Shown here: in pieces, positions 17,514 through 27,610 of the stretch
How the letters are laid out: each line of letters begins with the position of its first letter
Numbering within the stretch: the stretch's first letter is position 1
DNA from: Magnetospirillum moscoviense
GTDB taxonomy: Bacteria; Pseudomonadota; Alphaproteobacteria; Rhodospirillales; Magnetospirillaceae
Length of the DNA stretch: 55,499 nt
Assembly (NCBI RefSeq): GCF_001650635.1
Contig: NZ_LWQU01000112.1
Span: forward strand, 1 to 55,499
Direction of reading: 5' to 3'
Program-made: the position numbers and the translations under genes
Notes under the pieces: model-generated
Databases searched by the model: none
What the model was told of the DNA's origin: nothing
What the model saw: only the letters and a program-made list of their open reading frames with translations

Positions 17514-17575
17514 TGCCGCTTGCGCTGGGCCGCCCCCCGATGAAATAGTGGGGGAACGCCTGCATCGGGGGGGTC

Positions 17576-18028
17576 ATGATCGGTCTTTGGGTGAAGCGAG
17601 GCGCCGTGTTGGCGGCGATCGGACTGCTGGGCGCGTGCGCCTCGGTGGTGGGATCGACCGAATCGACGGTGCAGATCCGCACCAATCCCGACAAGGCCCG
17701 CTGCGAGCTGAAGGGCATGGACGGCTTTGAAGCCACCATCGAGACCCCGGCCGCCATCACCATCCCCAACCGTGCCTCGCCGGTGGCGGTGATGTGCCTG
17801 GCCCCGGGGTTCCGCCAGACCGCGCACACCCTGACCGCCTCGGCCGACGGCTGGATCTGGGGCAATTCCGCCTTCATGGTGGCGACCGGCGGCATCGCCG
17901 TGCTAGGCGCGCTGGTCGATGAAAGCCGGGGCGCCGGCAAGGCCTATGCCGAAGAGGTGGATTACACCCTGACGCCCGACCGGCCGCGACCGGTCAAGCT
18001 TCGGACCCGCGACGCCCCAGGACGCTGA
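17576..18028 (+). CDS. Small lipoprotein, unknown function
   Basis: 150 residues. A short basic N terminus, a hydrophobic stretch and the lipobox LLGAC (Cys21) mark a signal-peptidase II lipoprotein. The mature part has a compact domain with VQIRTNPDKARCELKG and VAVMCLAPGF, resembling the PEGA-like or translation-initiation-like beta domains often annotated only as lipoprotein. A second hydrophobic segment (WGNSAFMVATGGIAVLGAL) lies near residue 100. I cannot assign a function. It ends 17 bases before the convergent Sel1-protease stop codon. Confidence 0.75.
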   Translation: MIGLWVKRGAVLAAIGLLGACASVVGSTESTVQIRTNPDKARCELKGMDGFEATIETPAAITIPNRASPVAVMCLAPGFRQTAHTLTASADGWIWGNSAFMVATGGIAVLGALVDESRGAGKAYAEEVDYTLTPDRPRPVKLRTRDAPGR

Positions 18029-18045
18029 TCATACTTTGGCGCTGA

Positions 18046-19671
18046 TCATCCTTCGCATTCGATGAAGGCGGTGACCTTCCTGACCTTGTCGCCGACATCG
18101 GCCGCCGACATGGTGGGGGTGGCCGGCGCCGTCGAAAAGGTCAGGGAATTGTCGGTCAGGAACTTGCGGGCCAGGTCCGCCTTGATGGCGAAATTGACGT
18201 TCTGCGGGATGTCGCCGGTGCGCTCGGCAACGCGCGAGGCGTTCAGCTTCGACACCACCACGCCGACCACCGATCCGCTCATGTCGACGACCGGGCCGCC
18301 GGAATTGCCCGGCTGGATCGGCGCGGTCAGCTGGTAATGGCGCTTGTCGCCCTTGATGCCGGCCATGGCGCTGATGACGCCGTCGGTGATGTTGGGCTCT
18401 CGCGACAGCAGCGCCGACAGCGGAAAGCCCACCACCACCACCTGGTCACCCGAGCGGATCGGCTTGTCCTCGCGGAAGCGGGCGATGTCGGTGGGGCGCA
18501 ACGACGTCTTCAAGGCGGCCAGATCATTGGCGTCGTCGCGGGCGACCACCACGGCGGCCTCGGCCCGGCCGGTGTCGCCGATGGTGACGCGGATGTTGCG
18601 GCAGACCTTGACCACATGGGAATTGGTCAAGACGATGCCGTCGGCATTGACGGCGAAGCCCGAGCCCGACGATATTCTCGGCCGCTCCGGTGCCGCTGGC
18701 AGGGCCGTCTGGCCGCCGGCCGCCGCCGATTGCGGGCCAGAAACGGCTTCGCCGCCGCCGTCTCTGCCGGGCTTCCACTGGGCGGCCCGGGCGTTGGCCC
18801 GCTGTTCCTGGTCGGGGTTGGTGCTGGCCTTGGCCTTGTCGCGGGCCTCGGCGAAGCGGGCGATGTCCTGGGGCTTGGCCTGGCGCGCCGCCAGGCTCAG
18901 GAAGTAATAGCTTTTCTCGATGTCGCGCGGCACGCCGACCCCGTTCAGATAGGCCTGGCCGACATTGAACAGCGACGATCCGTCGCCCTGGTTGCCGGCG
19001 CGTTCGAACCACTTGACCGCCTCGGTCTGGTTCTTGGCGGTGCCGTTGCCGTTCCACAAGGCGGCGCCGTACAGGTTCTGGGCGGTCATCAGGCCCTTCT
19101 CGGCGGCCTTTTTCAGCCACGGGACCGCCTCGGCGGGGTTCTGGGGCACGCCGCGCCCGAACCAATGGGCGATGCCGATGGTTTCCCAACTGGCGGGAAT
19201 GCCCAGGTCGGCGGCGCGGCGCAGATAGGTCAGGCCCTTGGCCTCGTCCTTCGGCACGCCGACGCCCTGAAAGTGGATCTGGCCCAGATTGTTGAGCGCG
19301 TTGGGCTGGTTCTGGTCGGCGGCGCGCAGGAACATGATCAGGGCGCGGTCGCGGTCGGCGGTGATGCCCCTGCCGGCGAAATAGGCAGTGCCCAAGGCGA
19401 ACTGGGCCAAGGGATCGTTCTTGTCGGCGGCGATGCTCAGCAGGCGGACCGCCTCGGCCTCGTTGCGGGCGATTCCGATGCCGTTCAGCAGCATATAGCC
19501 CAGCCGGGCCTGGGCCTCGACATGGCCGCTTTGCGCCAGGGGCTGCAATTCGCGCAGCGTCACCGGCCAGTCCTGGCGCGAGAAGGCGGCCTTGGCCTCG
19601 TCCCAGCCGGCTTCGGCGGGGCCGGCGGCGACGGCCAGGGCCAGCAGGGCGGGGATCAGCAGGCGTTTCAT
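18046..19671 (-). CDS. Periplasmic Sel1-repeat protein fused to a trypsin-like serine protease
   Basis: 541 residues starting at ATG 19671, chosen because it gives a clean signal peptide (MKRLLIPALLALAVAAGPAEA) with AAGGA eight bases upstream; a longer frame to 19719 lacks this. Residues about 45-270 are six or so Sel1/TPR-like repeats (for example LGYMLLNGIGIARNEAEAVR). After a low-complexity linker, residues about 330-540 form a trypsin/HtrA-type protease with triad His352 (TNSHVV), Asp383 (ANDLAAL) and Ser457 (GNSGGP). No PDZ domain is evident. A periplasmic regulatory or quality-control protease whose Sel1 repeats bind partners is the natural reading. Confidence 0.85.
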   Translation of the reverse strand: MKRLLIPALLALAVAAGPAEAGWDEAKAAFSRQDWPVTLRELQPLAQSGHVEAQARLGYMLLNGIGIARNEAEAVRLLSIAADKNDPLAQFALGTAYFAGRGITADRDRALIMFLRAADQNQPNALNNLGQIHFQGVGVPKDEAKGLTYLRRAADLGIPASWETIGIAHWFGRGVPQNPAEAVPWLKKAAEKGLMTAQNLYGAALWNGNGTAKNQTEAVKWFERAGNQGDGSSLFNVGQAYLNGVGVPRDIEKSYYFLSLAARQAKPQDIARFAEARDKAKASTNPDQEQRANARAAQWKPGRDGGGEAVSGPQSAAAGGQTALPAAPERPRISSGSGFAVNADGIVLTNSHVVKVCRNIRVTIGDTGRAEAAVVVARDDANDLAALKTSLRPTDIARFREDKPIRSGDQVVVVGFPLSALLSREPNITDGVISAMAGIKGDKRHYQLTAPIQPGNSGGPVVDMSGSVVGVVVSKLNASRVAERTGDIPQNVNFAIKADLARKFLTDNSLTFSTAPATPTMSAADVGDKVRKVTAFIECEG

Positions 19672-19765
19672 GGATGGGTCCTTCGAACAGCGCAAGGAAT
19701 GGTGTCGGGCTTGGAACAACTATAATCACCGATGGATGAATGCACAAACGGGCCGATGACGGCTT

Positions 19766-21133
19766 CTAACGGACCTGGACGGCATGCCAGGTCCGCTCGA
19801 GCCGGGTGCGGGCGAAGCCGCGCTTGAACAGGGCGATGCCGGCATGCTTCGTGCCGAAGGCGGGGTCGATCTGCAGGGGCGCCATGTCGAACAGCTTCTG
19901 GCCGCGGGCCTTGGCGTCCTGAATGGCGGTCCAGACCAGGGCGTGGCTGAGCGGCCGGCGCTCGCCCGGGGCCGAGACGCTGGAGCTGTAGATGGTGGTG
20001 GTGCCGTGGTCGGCGGTCAGCACCGCCGAGATCGGCGTGGCTCCGTCATAGCCGACCCACAGATGGGTCCGCCCGGCGGCCAGGCTGTCGCGGATCGTGT
20101 CGATGGTGTCGAACGAAAATCGCCCGATCATCGCCTTGAGATGCAGGTAATCCTCGATCAACGCCCGGTCGTCGGCCGTCCAGGCACGAACGTCCATCAG
20201 GCGAAGGCCGCGCTTGGTGTCCTGGCGATGGGTCTCGCGGAAATCGGCGAAAATCGTCTCCTCGGGCCGGGCCAGGTCGATCTGGACATAATCCACCCGG
20301 CGCGACCAGGTGCGGTGGCTGTCGATCCATTGCCGTAGCGGCTCGGGCTCCAGGTCCAGGTCGGCGGCGGTCTCGACCATCACCAGATCGGCCCCGGACC
20401 AAATGGTCAGATAGCGAAGATGGTTGATGGCAAGCGCCGCCAGTTGGTCGTCGGGTCGCGCGCCCCGGGCCGAAAAGATCACCGGCACGCCGCCGAACTG
20501 GACCGAGGCGTTGCCGCGCACCCAGGCATCCAGCCGCATCGCCACCTGGCCGCCCTTGAGGACCAGGAAGGACAGGTCCTCGGCGGCGCCGATCGGGGTG
20601 TCCACCGCGTCCAGATCGACGGTGCGGGCCTCGTCGATCCATTGCGGAAACTCGTCCGTTGCGCAGGCGTGGCAATATTCGTCGAAGCGGGCGGGGGCGT
20701 TGCGGCGGGTCAGCGTGGTCAGGCCGTCGGCGCTGCTTTCCTCGACCGTTTCAGAGGCGTCGGGTTCGGAATAAAGCCGGCGGGCCACCCTAAGGCGGGG
20801 GGCGTCGGGCAATCCCAGCGCCCGCCACCACATGCTTTCCTCGCAATAAAGGTCGCCCAGCACGAAGCGGTCGGTGGTCGCCTGGCGGGCCAGGAACAAG
20901 GCCACCAGGGCCGAGCGGGGAAGATTGGCCTGGCCCAGTTGCCCGGCCAGACGCCGCCAGGCCTCGCCGTCGGCGGCGGGCACATCCAGAGCGGCGGCAA
21001 GATACGGCCACAGGGTCGGCCCCAGCACCCGTTCCCATTTCGCCATGCTTCCCGGCTGGGCCGACGGCAAAACGCGGGCCAACGCGCGATCGAGGCGTGG
21101 CGAGTGGATGGCCGGTGTTGCATTCACGGACAC
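19766..21133 (-). CDS. FemAB/BioF2-like GNAT-fold acyltransferase
   Basis: 455 residues from GTG 21133, with AGGA five bases upstream. The C-terminal half (about 260-455) has the FemAB/BioF2-like pattern DFRETHRQDTKRGL, HLWVGYDGATPISAVL and ALVWTAIQDAKARGQKLFDMAPL, typical of GNAT-fold enzymes that transfer acyl or aminoacyl groups to cell-surface or peptidoglycan precursors. The N-terminal half is not recognised. It is separated from the Sel1 protease by about 95 bases, so co-transcription is possible. The substrate is unknown. Confidence 0.65.
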   Translation of the reverse strand: MSVNATPAIHSPRLDRALARVLPSAQPGSMAKWERVLGPTLWPYLAAALDVPAADGEAWRRLAGQLGQANLPRSALVALFLARQATTDRFVLGDLYCEESMWWRALGLPDAPRLRVARRLYSEPDASETVEESSADGLTTLTRRNAPARFDEYCHACATDEFPQWIDEARTVDLDAVDTPIGAAEDLSFLVLKGGQVAMRLDAWVRGNASVQFGGVPVIFSARGARPDDQLAALAINHLRYLTIWSGADLVMVETAADLDLEPEPLRQWIDSHRTWSRRVDYVQIDLARPEETIFADFRETHRQDTKRGLRLMDVRAWTADDRALIEDYLHLKAMIGRFSFDTIDTIRDSLAAGRTHLWVGYDGATPISAVLTADHGTTTIYSSSVSAPGERRPLSHALVWTAIQDAKARGQKLFDMAPLQIDPAFGTKHAGIALFKRGFARTRLERTWHAVQVR

Positions 21134-21245
21134 AGAAATCCTGCCCAGAGAGTTCCGTCGGCACTGTCGGACGGGTTCTTCGAAAAGACAAGGGTGGATG
21201 AAAGCAAAAGGGCCGGCCGTCTTTTTCGGACGACCGGCCCTTGAT

Positions 21246-21320
21246 TGGCTCCGGAGGAGGGATTCGAACCCCCGACCAGCCGGTTAACAGCCGGCTGCTC
21301 TACCGCTGAGCTACTCCGGA
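21246..21320 (-). tRNA. tRNA-Asn (anticodon GTT)
   Basis: 75-nt cloverleaf on the minus strand. The acceptor stem TCCGGAG pairs with CTCCGGA and encoded CCA follows. The anticodon arm GCCGG-CTGTTAA-CCGGC carries anticodon GTT, and the T arm contains GGTTCGAATCC. Confidence 0.97.
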
Positions 21321-21370
21321 TCAGGGGGTCGTCGCGGTAGGGACCCACTGAAAACTGTTCTCACGAGCAC

Positions 21371-21444
21371 TGGAGGCCGGGGCCGGAATTGAACCGACGT
21401 ACGCGGATTTGCAGTCCGCTGCATCACCACTCTGCCACCCGGCC
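21371..21444 (-). tRNA. tRNA-Cys (anticodon GCA)
   Basis: 74-nt cloverleaf on the minus strand. The acceptor stem GGCCGGG pairs with CCCGGCC and CCA is encoded. The anticodon arm GCGGA-CTGCAAA-TCCGC carries anticodon GCA. It lies 50 bases upstream of tRNA-Asn in the same direction, so the two are probably one transcript. Confidence 0.97.
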
Positions 21445-21501
21445 CTCCGTCAGACCGGGCCAGAGGCTTGAAAGCGACCGGTGCCCGACGTGAGGACCGT
21501 G

Positions 21502-21530
21502 CTTATACGCGGGTTGGTCGGACTGGTCAA
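21502..21530 (-). promoter_or_regulatory. Sigma-70 promoter of the tRNA-Cys/tRNA-Asn unit
   Basis: On the minus strand, TTGACC (21530-21525), a 17-bp spacer and TATAAG (21507-21502) make a near-consensus promoter. The tRNA-Cys 5' end is about 57 bases downstream. Confidence 0.75.
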
Positions 21531-21570
21531 GCCGATGTTTATGGGCTTTCGACACTTCTTTGGAAAGGGT

Positions 21571-21599
21571 TTGAGTCGGCCATTTTCCGGCGGTATAAG
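21571..21599 (+). promoter_or_regulatory. Sigma-70 promoter upstream of the Pcm-like gene
   Basis: TTGAGT (21571-21576), a 17-bp spacer and TATAAG (21594-21599) lie 57 bases before the start at 21657. It diverges from the tRNA promoter about 40 bases away. Confidence 0.65.
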
Positions 21600-21656
21600 G
21601 CAGGCAGCGCCAGCTTTCAGGGCGGCGCCCCGTCACCAGACATCACGAGGGACCTC

Positions 21657-22310
21657 ATGGATTTCGCCGCCGCCCGCTTCAACATGGTCGAAAGCCAGAT
21701 TCGCACCAACCGGGTGATCGAGCCCAGGATCGTCCGGGCGCTGGGCGCCGTCCCGCGCGAGATGTTCGTTTCGAAGCCGATGCGCGCCTTCGCCTATGTC
21801 GATGAAGACCTGGATGTCGGCGCCGGCCGGGTGGTGATGAAGCCCTTGATCCTGGCCAAATTGCTGGAAGCCGCCGGTATCAAGGATAGCGACGTGGTCT
21901 TGAACATCGGCGATTGCACCGGCTACGTCACCGCCGTCCTGGCCCGGCTGGCCCAGACCGTGGTCTCGATCGAGGCCGATCCCGAAATGGTCGCCCGTTC
22001 GGGCCAGACCTTGACCTCGTTGGGGGTCGACAACGCCGTGGTGGTGCAGGGTCCCTACGGCGGCGGCTATCCCGCCCAGGCGCCGTTCGACGTGATCTTC
22101 CTGTCCGGCGCCATGGCCGAGATTCCCGTCGATCTGCGTCGCCAGCTGGCCGACGGCGGCCGCCTGGTCGGCGTGGTCGATGACGGCAAGGGCGTCGGGC
22201 GCGGCACCGTGCTGGTGCGGGTGGGTGACAGTTGGGGTAGTCGCGTGGTCTTCGACGGCACCACCGCCCGCCTGCCGATGCCGGCCGCCAAGCCGGTGTT
22301 CCGGTTCTAG
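21657..22310 (+). CDS. Protein-L-isoaspartate O-methyltransferase family protein
   Basis: 217 residues from ATG 21657, with GAGG upstream. The N-terminal family pattern NMVESQIRTNRVIEPRIVRAL and VPREMFV is clear. Motif I is NIGDCTGYVTAVLA instead of the usual EIGxGxGY, and SIEADPEM gives the acidic SAM-ribose contact. It may repair isoaspartyl residues, but the altered motif I and short length leave another methyl acceptor possible. It lies directly upstream of tolC, an order seen in other alphaproteobacteria. Confidence 0.85.
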   Translation: MDFAAARFNMVESQIRTNRVIEPRIVRALGAVPREMFVSKPMRAFAYVDEDLDVGAGRVVMKPLILAKLLEAAGIKDSDVVLNIGDCTGYVTAVLARLAQTVVSIEADPEMVARSGQTLTSLGVDNAVVVQGPYGGGYPAQAPFDVIFLSGAMAEIPVDLRRQLADGGRLVGVVDDGKGVGRGTVLVRVGDSWGSRVVFDGTTARLPMPAAKPVFRF

Positions 22311-22607
22311 GTCAAGGAACTTCCGAAACCGAAACTATCCAGGAAAATGGCGCTTCGCCGTCTTGCGTTTAAGACTTCGTAAATAACCTTGGTGATTAAT
22401 TGGCCTAGTCGGCCCAGCCCGGTTTCTGCCGAGGCTCCGGCGTATGCGGTCGATTGCGGCGATGTTTCTGATCCGCAACAATTGCTGCGCTGAAGCGTGG
22501 ACATGGGTGGATCGTTATTGATGGTGCGGGCGGTGGGGGAGAAGGTCCCGTTGTCTCTTTCGTCTGGACGAATTAGGACGGTCTCGAGCCTTGCAGGAAG
22601 GTGCGGT

Positions 22608-23996
22608 ATGAAAAAGAGCTTTTGGATGGCCGGTGTCGCGATGGCTGGATTGGTGGCGCTGGGCGCCCCGCCGGCCGCCGCCGAGACCTTGGAAGAGGTC
22701 CTGGCGATCGCCTATGCCACCAACCCGACCTTGCTGGCTCGGCGCGCCCAGTTGCGCGCCACCGACGAAGAAGTGCCGCAGGCGCTGTCCAAGTGGCGGC
22801 CGACCGTGACCTTCACCGACGAGTACGGGCGCGGCAAGTATGAATCCAATTCCTACACCGGCTCCTCGGCCCAGGGCCGCGAGCAGGGCCGTACCTCGGA
22901 CGACAAGACGCTGACCGTCACCCAGTACCTGTATCGCGGCGGCAAGACCGTCGCCGGCACCCGCCAGGCCGAGGCCAACGTACTGGCCGGCCGCGCCGAC
23001 TTGCAGTCCAAGGAACAGACCATCTTGCTGAACGCGGCCACCGCGTACCTGGATGTCGTGCGTGACGAATCGGTCCTGAAGCTCAACATCAACAACGAGC
23101 AGGTGCTGCGCCGTCAGCTGGAAGCCGCGCAGGAACGTTTCCGCGTCGGCGAGATCACCCGTACCGACGTCAGCCAGGCCGAGGCCCGCCTGTCGGGCGC
23201 CGTCGCCGAGCGCGCCGCCGCTGAGGGCGCGGTGCAGAATTCCCGCGCCAAGTTCATCACCCTGATCGGCCGTTCGCCGGAATCGCCGCAGGCTCCCAAG
23301 GCCCCGGCCGCGGTTCCCGCCAGCTTCGACGAGATCAAGGCAACGGCTCTGGCCAAGAACCCGCTGGTGATCTATTCCGACTGGACCGCCCAGTCGGCCA
23401 AGGAAGGAATCGACTTGGCGCGCGGCGATCTGCTGCCGTCGGTGACCTTGAACGGCGAACTCAGCCGCAAGCTGTCGACCTCCAGCCAGGGCAGCGAGTT
23501 GGAAACCGCCGAAGCGACGGTCAAGCTGTCGGTGCCGCTTTATGAGGGTGGCCAGTATTATTCGGCGCTGCGCGAAAGCAAGCACACCTATGGCCGGCGC
23601 AAGATCGAGGCCGACCAGGCCCGTCGCGACGCCCTGGAATCCGCCACCAAGGGCTGGGAAGACCTGCAATCGACCCGGGCCCGCATTTCGTCGATCGAGG
23701 CGCAGATCCGCGCCTCCGAGCTGGCCCTGGCCGGTGTCGAGGAAGAAGCCAAGGTCGGTTCGCGCACCGTGCTGGACGTGTTGGACGCCGAACAGGAACT
23801 GTTCCTGGCCCGTGTCAACCTGGTCAAGGCACAGCGCGACCAGATGGTTTCTGCCTTCACCTTGAAGTCGGCGCTGGGCGAAATGACCGCCACAGGTTTG
23901 GCGCTGAATGTCGAAACATATGATCCGCGCAAGAATTTCGACGACGTTCGTTATCAGTGGATCGGTTCGGGAATCAACGAGAAGTACGAGGATTGA
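22608..23996 (+). CDS. tolC: TolC-family outer membrane efflux protein
   Basis: 462 residues from ATG 22608, behind AGGAAGG. The signal peptide is cleaved after PPAAA. Two homologous halves of long coiled helices with strands follow, with TolC-type motifs such as QYLYRGGKTVAGTRQAEANVL in the first half and VPLYEGGQYYSALRESKH in the second, and GSRTVLDVLDAEQELF near the end. It forms the trimeric outer membrane duct for type I secretion and drug efflux; no inner membrane partner is encoded nearby. The 297 bases before it (22311-22607) hold no gene and are less G+C-rich; I see no clear promoter box there. Confidence 0.93.
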   Translation: MKKSFWMAGVAMAGLVALGAPPAAAETLEEVLAIAYATNPTLLARRAQLRATDEEVPQALSKWRPTVTFTDEYGRGKYESNSYTGSSAQGREQGRTSDDKTLTVTQYLYRGGKTVAGTRQAEANVLAGRADLQSKEQTILLNAATAYLDVVRDESVLKLNINNEQVLRRQLEAAQERFRVGEITRTDVSQAEARLSGAVAERAAAEGAVQNSRAKFITLIGRSPESPQAPKAPAAVPASFDEIKATALAKNPLVIYSDWTAQSAKEGIDLARGDLLPSVTLNGELSRKLSTSSQGSELETAEATVKLSVPLYEGGQYYSALRESKHTYGRRKIEADQARRDALESATKGWEDLQSTRARISSIEAQIRASELALAGVEEEAKVGSRTVLDVLDAEQELFLARVNLVKAQRDQMVSAFTLKSALGEMTATGLALNVETYDPRKNFDDVRYQWIGSGINEKYED

Positions 23997-24089
23997 CGGC
24001 GGGGGCCGCAATCTTCTTAATGATTTGTTCTAGGTCGTGCGGCATGATGTCCTGCATAGGACGCCGGGGGAGCATCGGATAGTCGAGCT

Positions 24090-24779
24090 ATGAGTGACGA
24101 CAAGGCACAACAGGAACCTTCAATGGAGGATATCCTTGCCTCGATCCGACGCATCCTGTCGGAAGACGAGGTCGAGGATAAGAGCGCCACTCCGGTCGCG
24201 GAGCAGCCGCTCGAGCCCGAGCCCGAGCCCGAGCCGGAACCCGCTCCGTTGCCGCAGGACGACATCGACGCGCTGTTCGCCCAGGCGGCTCCGGCGCCCG
24301 AGCCCGAGCCCGAGCCGGAACCGGTTTTCGAGCCGGAGCCGGTGTTCGAACCCGAGCCCGAGGAAGAGGAAGATGTCCTCGAGCTGACCGACGACATGGT
24401 GCTCGACGATAACGGGCCGGCCTTCGACATCAACGAATTCAAGCCCGATGTCGGCGAGTTCGATTTCGAGTCCGAACCCGAGCCGGAACCCGAGCCGATG
24501 CCGGTCCGGCGCATGCCGCCGATGGAATCGCCGGCCGAGCCGCTGATCTCGGATCCGGTGGCCCGTCATTCCACCTCGCTGCTGTCGGACCTGGCCCGCG
24601 AAATCGTGCGCCACCGCGGTATCGGGCTGGGCAATGGCGGCATCACCCTGGAAGACATGGTGCGCGAATTGCTGAAGCCGATCCTCAAGGAATGGCTTGA
24701 TGACAACCTGCCCTACATGATCGAGCGGCTCGTGAAGCAGGAAATCGAGAAGATGGTAAACCGCGCCGAGAATCTATAA
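24090..24779 (+). CDS. popZ: Polar organizing protein PopZ (DUF2497 family)
   Basis: 229 residues. The conserved N-terminal helix [17 protein letters not shown] is followed by a long acidic linker (about 40-145) made largely of Glu-Pro dipeptides. The C-terminal oligomerisation helices (about 165-225) contain [14 protein letters not shown] and [19 protein letters not shown]. PopZ forms a polar matrix that anchors the ParB-origin complex and recruits cell-cycle kinases in Caulobacter. Position immediately before valS is the usual alphaproteobacterial order. The Glu-Pro linker sets condensate properties in the family and looks longer in acidic repeats than average. Confidence 0.92.
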   Translation: MSDDKAQQEPSMEDILASIRRILSEDEVEDKSATPVAEQPLEPEPEPEPEPAPLPQDDIDALFAQAAPAPEPEPEPEPVFEPEPVFEPEPEEEEDVLELTDDMVLDDNGPAFDINEFKPDVGEFDFESEPEPEPEPMPVRRMPPMESPAEPLISDPVARHSTSLLSDLAREIVRHRGIGLGNGGITLEDMVRELLKPILKEWLDDNLPYMIERLVKQEIEKMVNRAENL

Positions 24780-24805
24780 TCTCCGCCGGCCCGAGATTTC
24801 AAACA

Positions 24806-24839
24806 GGCGGCTCGGGGCTCTCCGGGCCGCCTTTCCTTT
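24806..24839 (+). terminator. Hairpin terminator between popZ and valS
   Basis: GGCGGCTCGG (24806-24815) pairs with CCGGGCCGCC (24822-24831), with one wobble, followed by tttccttt. Confidence 0.75.
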
Positions 24840-24883
24840 CCCACCCTTCGTTCATCGATCAAGCAACAGGAACAGCCCTGGTC

Positions 24884-27547
24884 ATGCTGGACAAGACCTA
24901 TCGCCCCGGGGATGTCGAATCCCACCATTACGGCCGCTGGGAACAGTCGGGCGCCTTCGCCGCCCGCCCGGATTCCAACAAGGTGCCCTATACCATCATG
25001 ATGCCGCCGCCGAACGTCACCGGCAGCCTGCACATGGGCCACGCGCTGACCTTCACGCTGCAAGACGTGTTGATCCGCTACAACCGCATGGCCGGGCGCG
25101 ACGCGCTGTGGCAGCCGGGCACCGACCATGCCGGCATCGCCACCCAGATGGTGGTCGAACGCCAGCTGGAAGCGCAAAAGATCACCCGCCACGATCTGGG
25201 CCGCGACAAGTTCATCGAGCGGGTGTGGGAATGGAAGGCCGAATCGGGCGGCACCATCACCCGCCAGCTGCGCCGCCTGGGCGCCTCGCCCGATTGGGCG
25301 CGCGAACGCTTCACCATGGATGACGGTCTGTCGGAAGCGGTGCGCAAGGTCTTCGTGACCCTTTACAAGCAGGACCTGATCTATCGCGACAAGCGCCTGG
25401 TCAATTGGGACCCCAAGCTGCACACCGCCATTTCCGACCTGGAGGTCGAGCAGCGGGAAGTGAAGGGCCATATGTGGCACTTCCGCTATCCGGTCGAGGG
25501 GATGGAAGACACCTTCATCACCGTGGCGACCACCCGGCCCGAGACCATGCTGGGCGACACCGCCGTCGCCGTCCATCCCGAGGACGAGCGTTACACCCAT
25601 CTGGTCGGCAAGCTGGTGCGCCTGCCCATCGTCGGCCGGCTGATCCCCATCGTCGCCGACGAATATTCCGACCCGACCAAGGGCACCGGCGCGGTCAAGA
25701 TCACGCCCGCCCACGATTTCAACGATTTCGAGGTCGGCAAGCGCCACGATTTGCCGATGATCAACATCCTGGATCGCGACGCCAAGTTGACCGGCGACGT
25801 GCCAGAGCGTTTCCAGGGCCTGGACCGCTATGACGCCCGCAAGCTGGTGGTGGCCGAGATCGAGGAACTGGGCCTGTTGGACAAGATCGACAACCACGTC
25901 CACATGGTCCCCTATGGCGACCGGTCCGGCGTGGTGATCGAGCCGTGGCTGACCGACCAATGGTTCGTCGACGCCGCCACCCTGGCCAAGCCGGCGCTGG
26001 AAGCGGTCGAGACCGGCAAGACCCGCTTCGTGCCCAAGCATTGGGAAAACACCTATTACGAATGGATGCGCAACATCCAGCCGTGGTGCATTTCGCGCCA
26101 GATATGGTGGGGCCATCAGGTTCCGGCCTGGTACGGCCCCGACGGCAAGGTCTTCGTCGAACTGACCGAGGCCGAGGCCCTGGCCGCCGCCGCCGCTCAT
26201 TACGGCCAGGCCGCCACCCTGACCCGCGACACCGACGTGCTGGATACCTGGTTCAGTTCGGCGCTGTGGCCGTTCTCGACGCTGGGCTGGCCGGAACAGA
26301 CGCCGGAACTGGCGCGCTATTACACCACCGACGTCCTGGTCACCGGCTTCGACATCATCTTCTTCTGGGTCGCCCGCATGATGATGATGGGCATCCATTT
26401 CATGGGTGAGGTGCCGTTCAAGGAAATCTACATCCACGCCCTGGTCCGCGACGAAAAGGGCCAGAAGATGTCGAAATCCAAGGGCAACATCATCGATCCC
26501 CTGGACCTGATCGACAAATATGGTTGCGACGCGCTTCGCTTCACCCTGACCGCCCTGGCGGCGCAGGGGCGCGACATCAAGCTGGCGGAAGGCCGGGTCG
26601 AGGGCTATCGCAACTTCGCCACCAAGCTGTGGAACGCTGCGCGCTTCTGCCAGATGAACGAATGCGCGCCCGTTGAAGGCTTCGACCCGACCAAGGTGAC
26701 CGGCACGGTCAGCCGGTGGATCGTCGGCAAGGCGGCCGAGACCGCCGACAAGGTGGCCCAAGCCCTGGCCGGCTATCGTTTCGACGCCGCCGCCAACGCC
26801 GCCTACCAGTTCGTCTGGGGCACCTTCTGCGACTGGCACCTGGAATTCGCCAAGCCGATCTTTGGCGGCACCGACGAAGCCGCCAAGGCCGAGACCCGCG
26901 CCGCCACCGCCTGGGTGCTGGACGTGATCTTGCACATCCTGCATCCCTTCATGCCCTTCATCACCGAAGAGCTGTGGGCCAAGCTGGGCGGGCGCACCGA
27001 CCAGCTGATGCTGCGCGATTGGCCCCGCCTGGACGGCGTCGCCAATCCGGCGGCCGAGCAGGAGATGGATTGGGTGGTCCGGGTCATCTCGACCATCCGT
27101 GGCGTGCGTTCGGAAATGAACGTGCCGGCCTCGGCCAAGACGGAGCTTTTGACCAGCGGCCTGGACGCGCGGACCCTGGAATGGGGCCGCACCCACCAGG
27201 ACCTGATCCTGCGCATGGCCCGCCTGGACGTGGTCGAGTGGGAGGCCAGCGCCGCCCGTTCGGTGGCGGTTCTGGCCGAGGGTGCGGTGCAGATGGTGGT
27301 CGATGGCGCCACCTTGATCATGCCGCTGGCCGGCATCATCGACATCGATAAGGAACGGGCCCGCCTGGAAAAGGAACTGGTCCGGGTCGAGGCGGAAGTG
27401 GTCAAGGTCGATCGCAAGCTGGGCAATCCCGACTTCGTCGCCAAGGCCGCCCCCGAGGTGGTCGAGGAAAACCGCGAGCGCCGCGAGGAATGGCTGGCCG
27501 CCAAGGCCAAGCTGCAAGAAGCGATCGCCTGCCTGTCGGGGGCGTGA
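24884..27547 (+). CDS. valS: Valyl-tRNA synthetase
   Basis: 887 residues. The class I aminoacyl-tRNA synthetase HIGH signature is in [15 protein letters not shown] (near residue 50) and KMSKSKGN is at about residue 528. The CP1 editing domain lies between ([17 protein letters not shown]). The C-terminal coiled coil (from [14 protein letters not shown]) that contacts tRNA is complete. It charges tRNA-Val and hydrolyses mischarged Thr-tRNA. Several very long opposite-strand frames across it are shadows of its codon bias. Confidence 0.98.
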   Translation: MLDKTYRPGDVESHHYGRWEQSGAFAARPDSNKVPYTIMMPPPNVTGSLHMGHALTFTLQDVLIRYNRMAGRDALWQPGTDHAGIATQMVVERQLEAQKITRHDLGRDKFIERVWEWKAESGGTITRQLRRLGASPDWARERFTMDDGLSEAVRKVFVTLYKQDLIYRDKRLVNWDPKLHTAISDLEVEQREVKGHMWHFRYPVEGMEDTFITVATTRPETMLGDTAVAVHPEDERYTHLVGKLVRLPIVGRLIPIVADEYSDPTKGTGAVKITPAHDFNDFEVGKRHDLPMINILDRDAKLTGDVPERFQGLDRYDARKLVVAEIEELGLLDKIDNHVHMVPYGDRSGVVIEPWLTDQWFVDAATLAKPALEAVETGKTRFVPKHWENTYYEWMRNIQPWCISRQIWWGHQVPAWYGPDGKVFVELTEAEALAAAAAHYGQAATLTRDTDVLDTWFSSALWPFSTLGWPEQTPELARYYTTDVLVTGFDIIFFWVARMMMMGIHFMGEVPFKEIYIHALVRDEKGQKMSKSKGNIIDPLDLIDKYGCDALRFTLTALAAQGRDIKLAEGRVEGYRNFATKLWNAARFCQMNECAPVEGFDPTKVTGTVSRWIVGKAAETADKVAQALAGYRFDAAANAAYQFVWGTFCDWHLEFAKPIFGGTDEAAKAETRAATAWVLDVILHILHPFMPFITEELWAKLGGRTDQLMLRDWPRLDGVANPAAEQEMDWVVRVISTIRGVRSEMNVPASAKTELLTSGLDARTLEWGRTHQDLILRMARLDVVEWEASAARSVAVLAEGAVQMVVDGATLIMPLAGIIDIDKERARLEKELVRVEAEVVKVDRKLGNPDFVAKAAPEVVEENRERREEWLAAKAKLQEAIACLSGA

Positions 27548-27564
27548 GGGCAGGGGGGGCGGTC

Positions 27565-27609
27565 TTGCCCCTCGACACCAAGATGCCTACAATGTATTCG
27601 GTCGTATTC
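27565..27609 (+). promoter_or_regulatory. Promoter and direct-repeat operator of the toxin-antitoxin pair
   Basis: TTGCCC (27565-27570), a 17-bp spacer and TACAAT (27588-27593) form a good sigma-70 promoter. Immediately after it are two GTATTC repeats at 27594-27599 and 27604-27609, spaced ten bases (one helix turn), as expected for a ribbon-helix-helix antitoxin that represses its own operon. Confidence 0.6.
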
Positions 27610-27610
27610 C

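Noticed and set aside
24713-27517. 934-residue opposite-strand frame over valS
   Set aside because: It is the shadow of G+C-rich codon usage. It has no family motifs or ribosome site, and valS is unambiguous.
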